NCBI GenBank assembly: GCA_036365515.1
Contig: CM070873.1
Location: 45,613,511-45,677,510, forward strand
Length of the DNA: 64,000 nt
Direction: 5' to 3'
DNA from: Torymus aiolomorphi
Taxonomy: Eukaryota; Arthropoda; Insecta; Hymenoptera; Torymidae
In this document: positions 62,791-64,000 of the stretch, in pieces
Layout: each line of letters opens with the position of its first letter
Position numbering within the stretch: position 1 is the first letter of the stretch
Position numbers and translations under genes: made by a program
Notes under the pieces: generated by a model
Databases searched by the model: none
What the model was told of the DNA's origin: nothing
What the model saw: only the letters and a program-made list of their open reading frames with translations

Positions 62791-62899
62791 TATAAATTTG
62801 TCCGCAGCATAACTCGAAACTGGTCAGAGATATCACGTTTATCTTTAGCAGGTATTTAAAGCTTATGTTGACGTTGTGCAAGTTCAATTATATAGTTGA

Positions 62900-64000
62900 T
62901 CCGATAATATTAAGTCGGTTAAAAAAATAAAGCAAAATATCGAAAAAACGAAATTTTTTTTTCGTCGCCGAATTTGGATATCGGTGGGAAGTAGGCCCAT
63001 TTTCTGAAAGGTCTTGAAATTACCTATCAATCCAATTTTTTTTCGGCTTTATCGGATAATATTAAGTCGTATAAAAAAAATAAAGAAAAATATCGAAAAA
63101 TCGAAAATAATTTTTTTCGGCTCTGGGTTTGGATTTCGGTGGAAATTAGACCCATTTTCTAAAAGGTCTTGAAATTTCCTATCTACCCATATTTTTTTCG
63201 GCCCGAACGAATATTATTAAGTCGATTAAAAAAAATAAAGAAAAATATGGAAAAATCGAAATAATTTTTTTTCTTTGTCGGATTTGAATATCGGCCGGAA
63301 GTAGGCCCATTTTCTGAATGGTCTTAAAATTTCCTATCTACCCATATTTTTTTTCGGCCCGATCAGATATTGTTAAATCGATTAACAAAAATAAAGAAAA
63401 ATATGGAAAAATCGAAAATAATTTTTTTCGTCGCTGGGTTTGGATATCGGTCGTAAGTACACGGAGAAAAATTCGGTACGTGTCCTAACCTGCGCTCGGC
63501 GCGACAGTCGCGCTCAGCGAGCGGCGCAGCGGCGCAGTTGCGCATTTTGCGCGCGCAGTATCTACTCCCCACTATCCGGCGCAAAGGCTATACTTTTTCG
63601 GTACAGTGGCTACTCTTTTTCTTGATCTCGCACGGGCAGACGCTGTCTAGTATACCGAAGCGGTGTAAGAGGCGCGCCGTTCGGGGTAGCTGTTACTCTG
63701 ATTGAGTGTATAGCCCCCACTACCTCAAATCGGCACTCCCCGTAAACCTCGAGGGCCACACCGAATTTTTTTCTGTGACCCATTTTCTGAAAGGCCTTAA
63801 AATCCCCTATCGATCCATATTTTTGTCGGCCCAATCGGGTAATATTAAGTCGGTTAAAAAAATAAAGAAAACTATGGAAAAATCGAAAATAATTTTTTTC
63901 CTCTGGGGTTTGGTTATCGGACGGAAGTGGGCCCATTTTCCGAAAGGTCTTGACATTTTATATCTACCCATATTTTTGTCGGCCCGATCGGATAATATTA
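62900..64000. repeat. Tandem satellite, period about 154 bp, running off the window
   Basis: Units are anchored by TTAAGTCGRTTAAAAAAATA at about 62911, 63063, 63218, 63373 and 63846, so spacings are 152 to 156 bp once the 318-bp insertion in the fourth unit is removed. Each unit also has GGATATCGG, GGCCCATTTTCTGAAAGGTC and TTTTTTTCGGCCCGA. The units differ from one another by roughly 10 to 20 percent. The final unit is cut by the window edge. Confidence 0.92.
63460..63777. mobile_element. CACKGA-family element, 318 bp, inside the satellite
   Basis: The ends are CACGGAGAAAAATTCGGT and its near-inverse ACCGAATTTTTTTCTGTG. TA precedes the left end. Comparison with the other satellite units shows that the right TA and one more base were lost. 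Its GC-rich interior (CGGCGCGACAGTCGCGC near 63497) contrasts strongly with the surrounding AT-rich satellite. No tRNA-like stretch or transposase frame was found. Confidence 0.82.

Overview
The window looks like nuclear DNA from an insect. It has long AT-rich stretches, long (AC)n and (CT)n microsatellites, CpG that is not depleted, an intron-split trypsin-type serine protease with an arthropod-style TATA promoter, and many TA-flanked terminal-inverted-repeat (TIR) elements. A hymenopteran such as a parasitoid wasp would fit, but that is a guess from composition; no gene here fixes the species. No bacterial gene, operon, rRNA or CRISPR array is visible.

Layout. Positions 1 to about 55,500 contain no protein-coding gene that I can defend. 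This part alternates between AT-rich sequence and roughly thirty CpG-rich patches of 0.3 to 0.9 kb, many with GAGA/CT tracts and TATA-like strings. That pattern fits a regulatory desert or a giant intron of a developmental gene (inference). Two patches have a TATA box at a sensible distance from an initiator (near 51,121 and, less well, 45,893) and may start non-coding or 5' exons. The patches stop abruptly near 55.5 kb.

Mobile DNA. Four very long near-palindromes of the foldback type lie at 7621-8786, 18451-20126, 27843-30366 and 37291-38013. A 1.3 kb element with subterminal repeats lies at 589-1906, a piggyBac-type MITE at 46489-46637 and a short MITE at 56024-56197. A coherent family with ends of the form CACKGANARAAA lies at 28430-30149, 28622-29340, 32742-33005, 53407-54503 and 63460-63777. 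Three of its five members carry a tRNA-like cassette. In two cases a duplicated copy of the target (the other palindrome arm, or the neighbouring satellite units) shows the insertion site, and in the first it proves a TA target duplication.

The right end, from 56.3 kb onward, holds a complete six-exon trypsin gene (56349-57933). It is followed in the same orientation by a diverged paralogue (exon matches at 59081-59151, 62287-62372 and 62453-62586). The paralogue has a 3.1 kb intron, lacks the cysteine after the catalytic histidine and does not keep reading frame across one splice junction, so it is probably a pseudogene. The window ends in a tandem satellite of about 154 bp period that runs off the edge and is itself broken by one CACKGA-family insertion.
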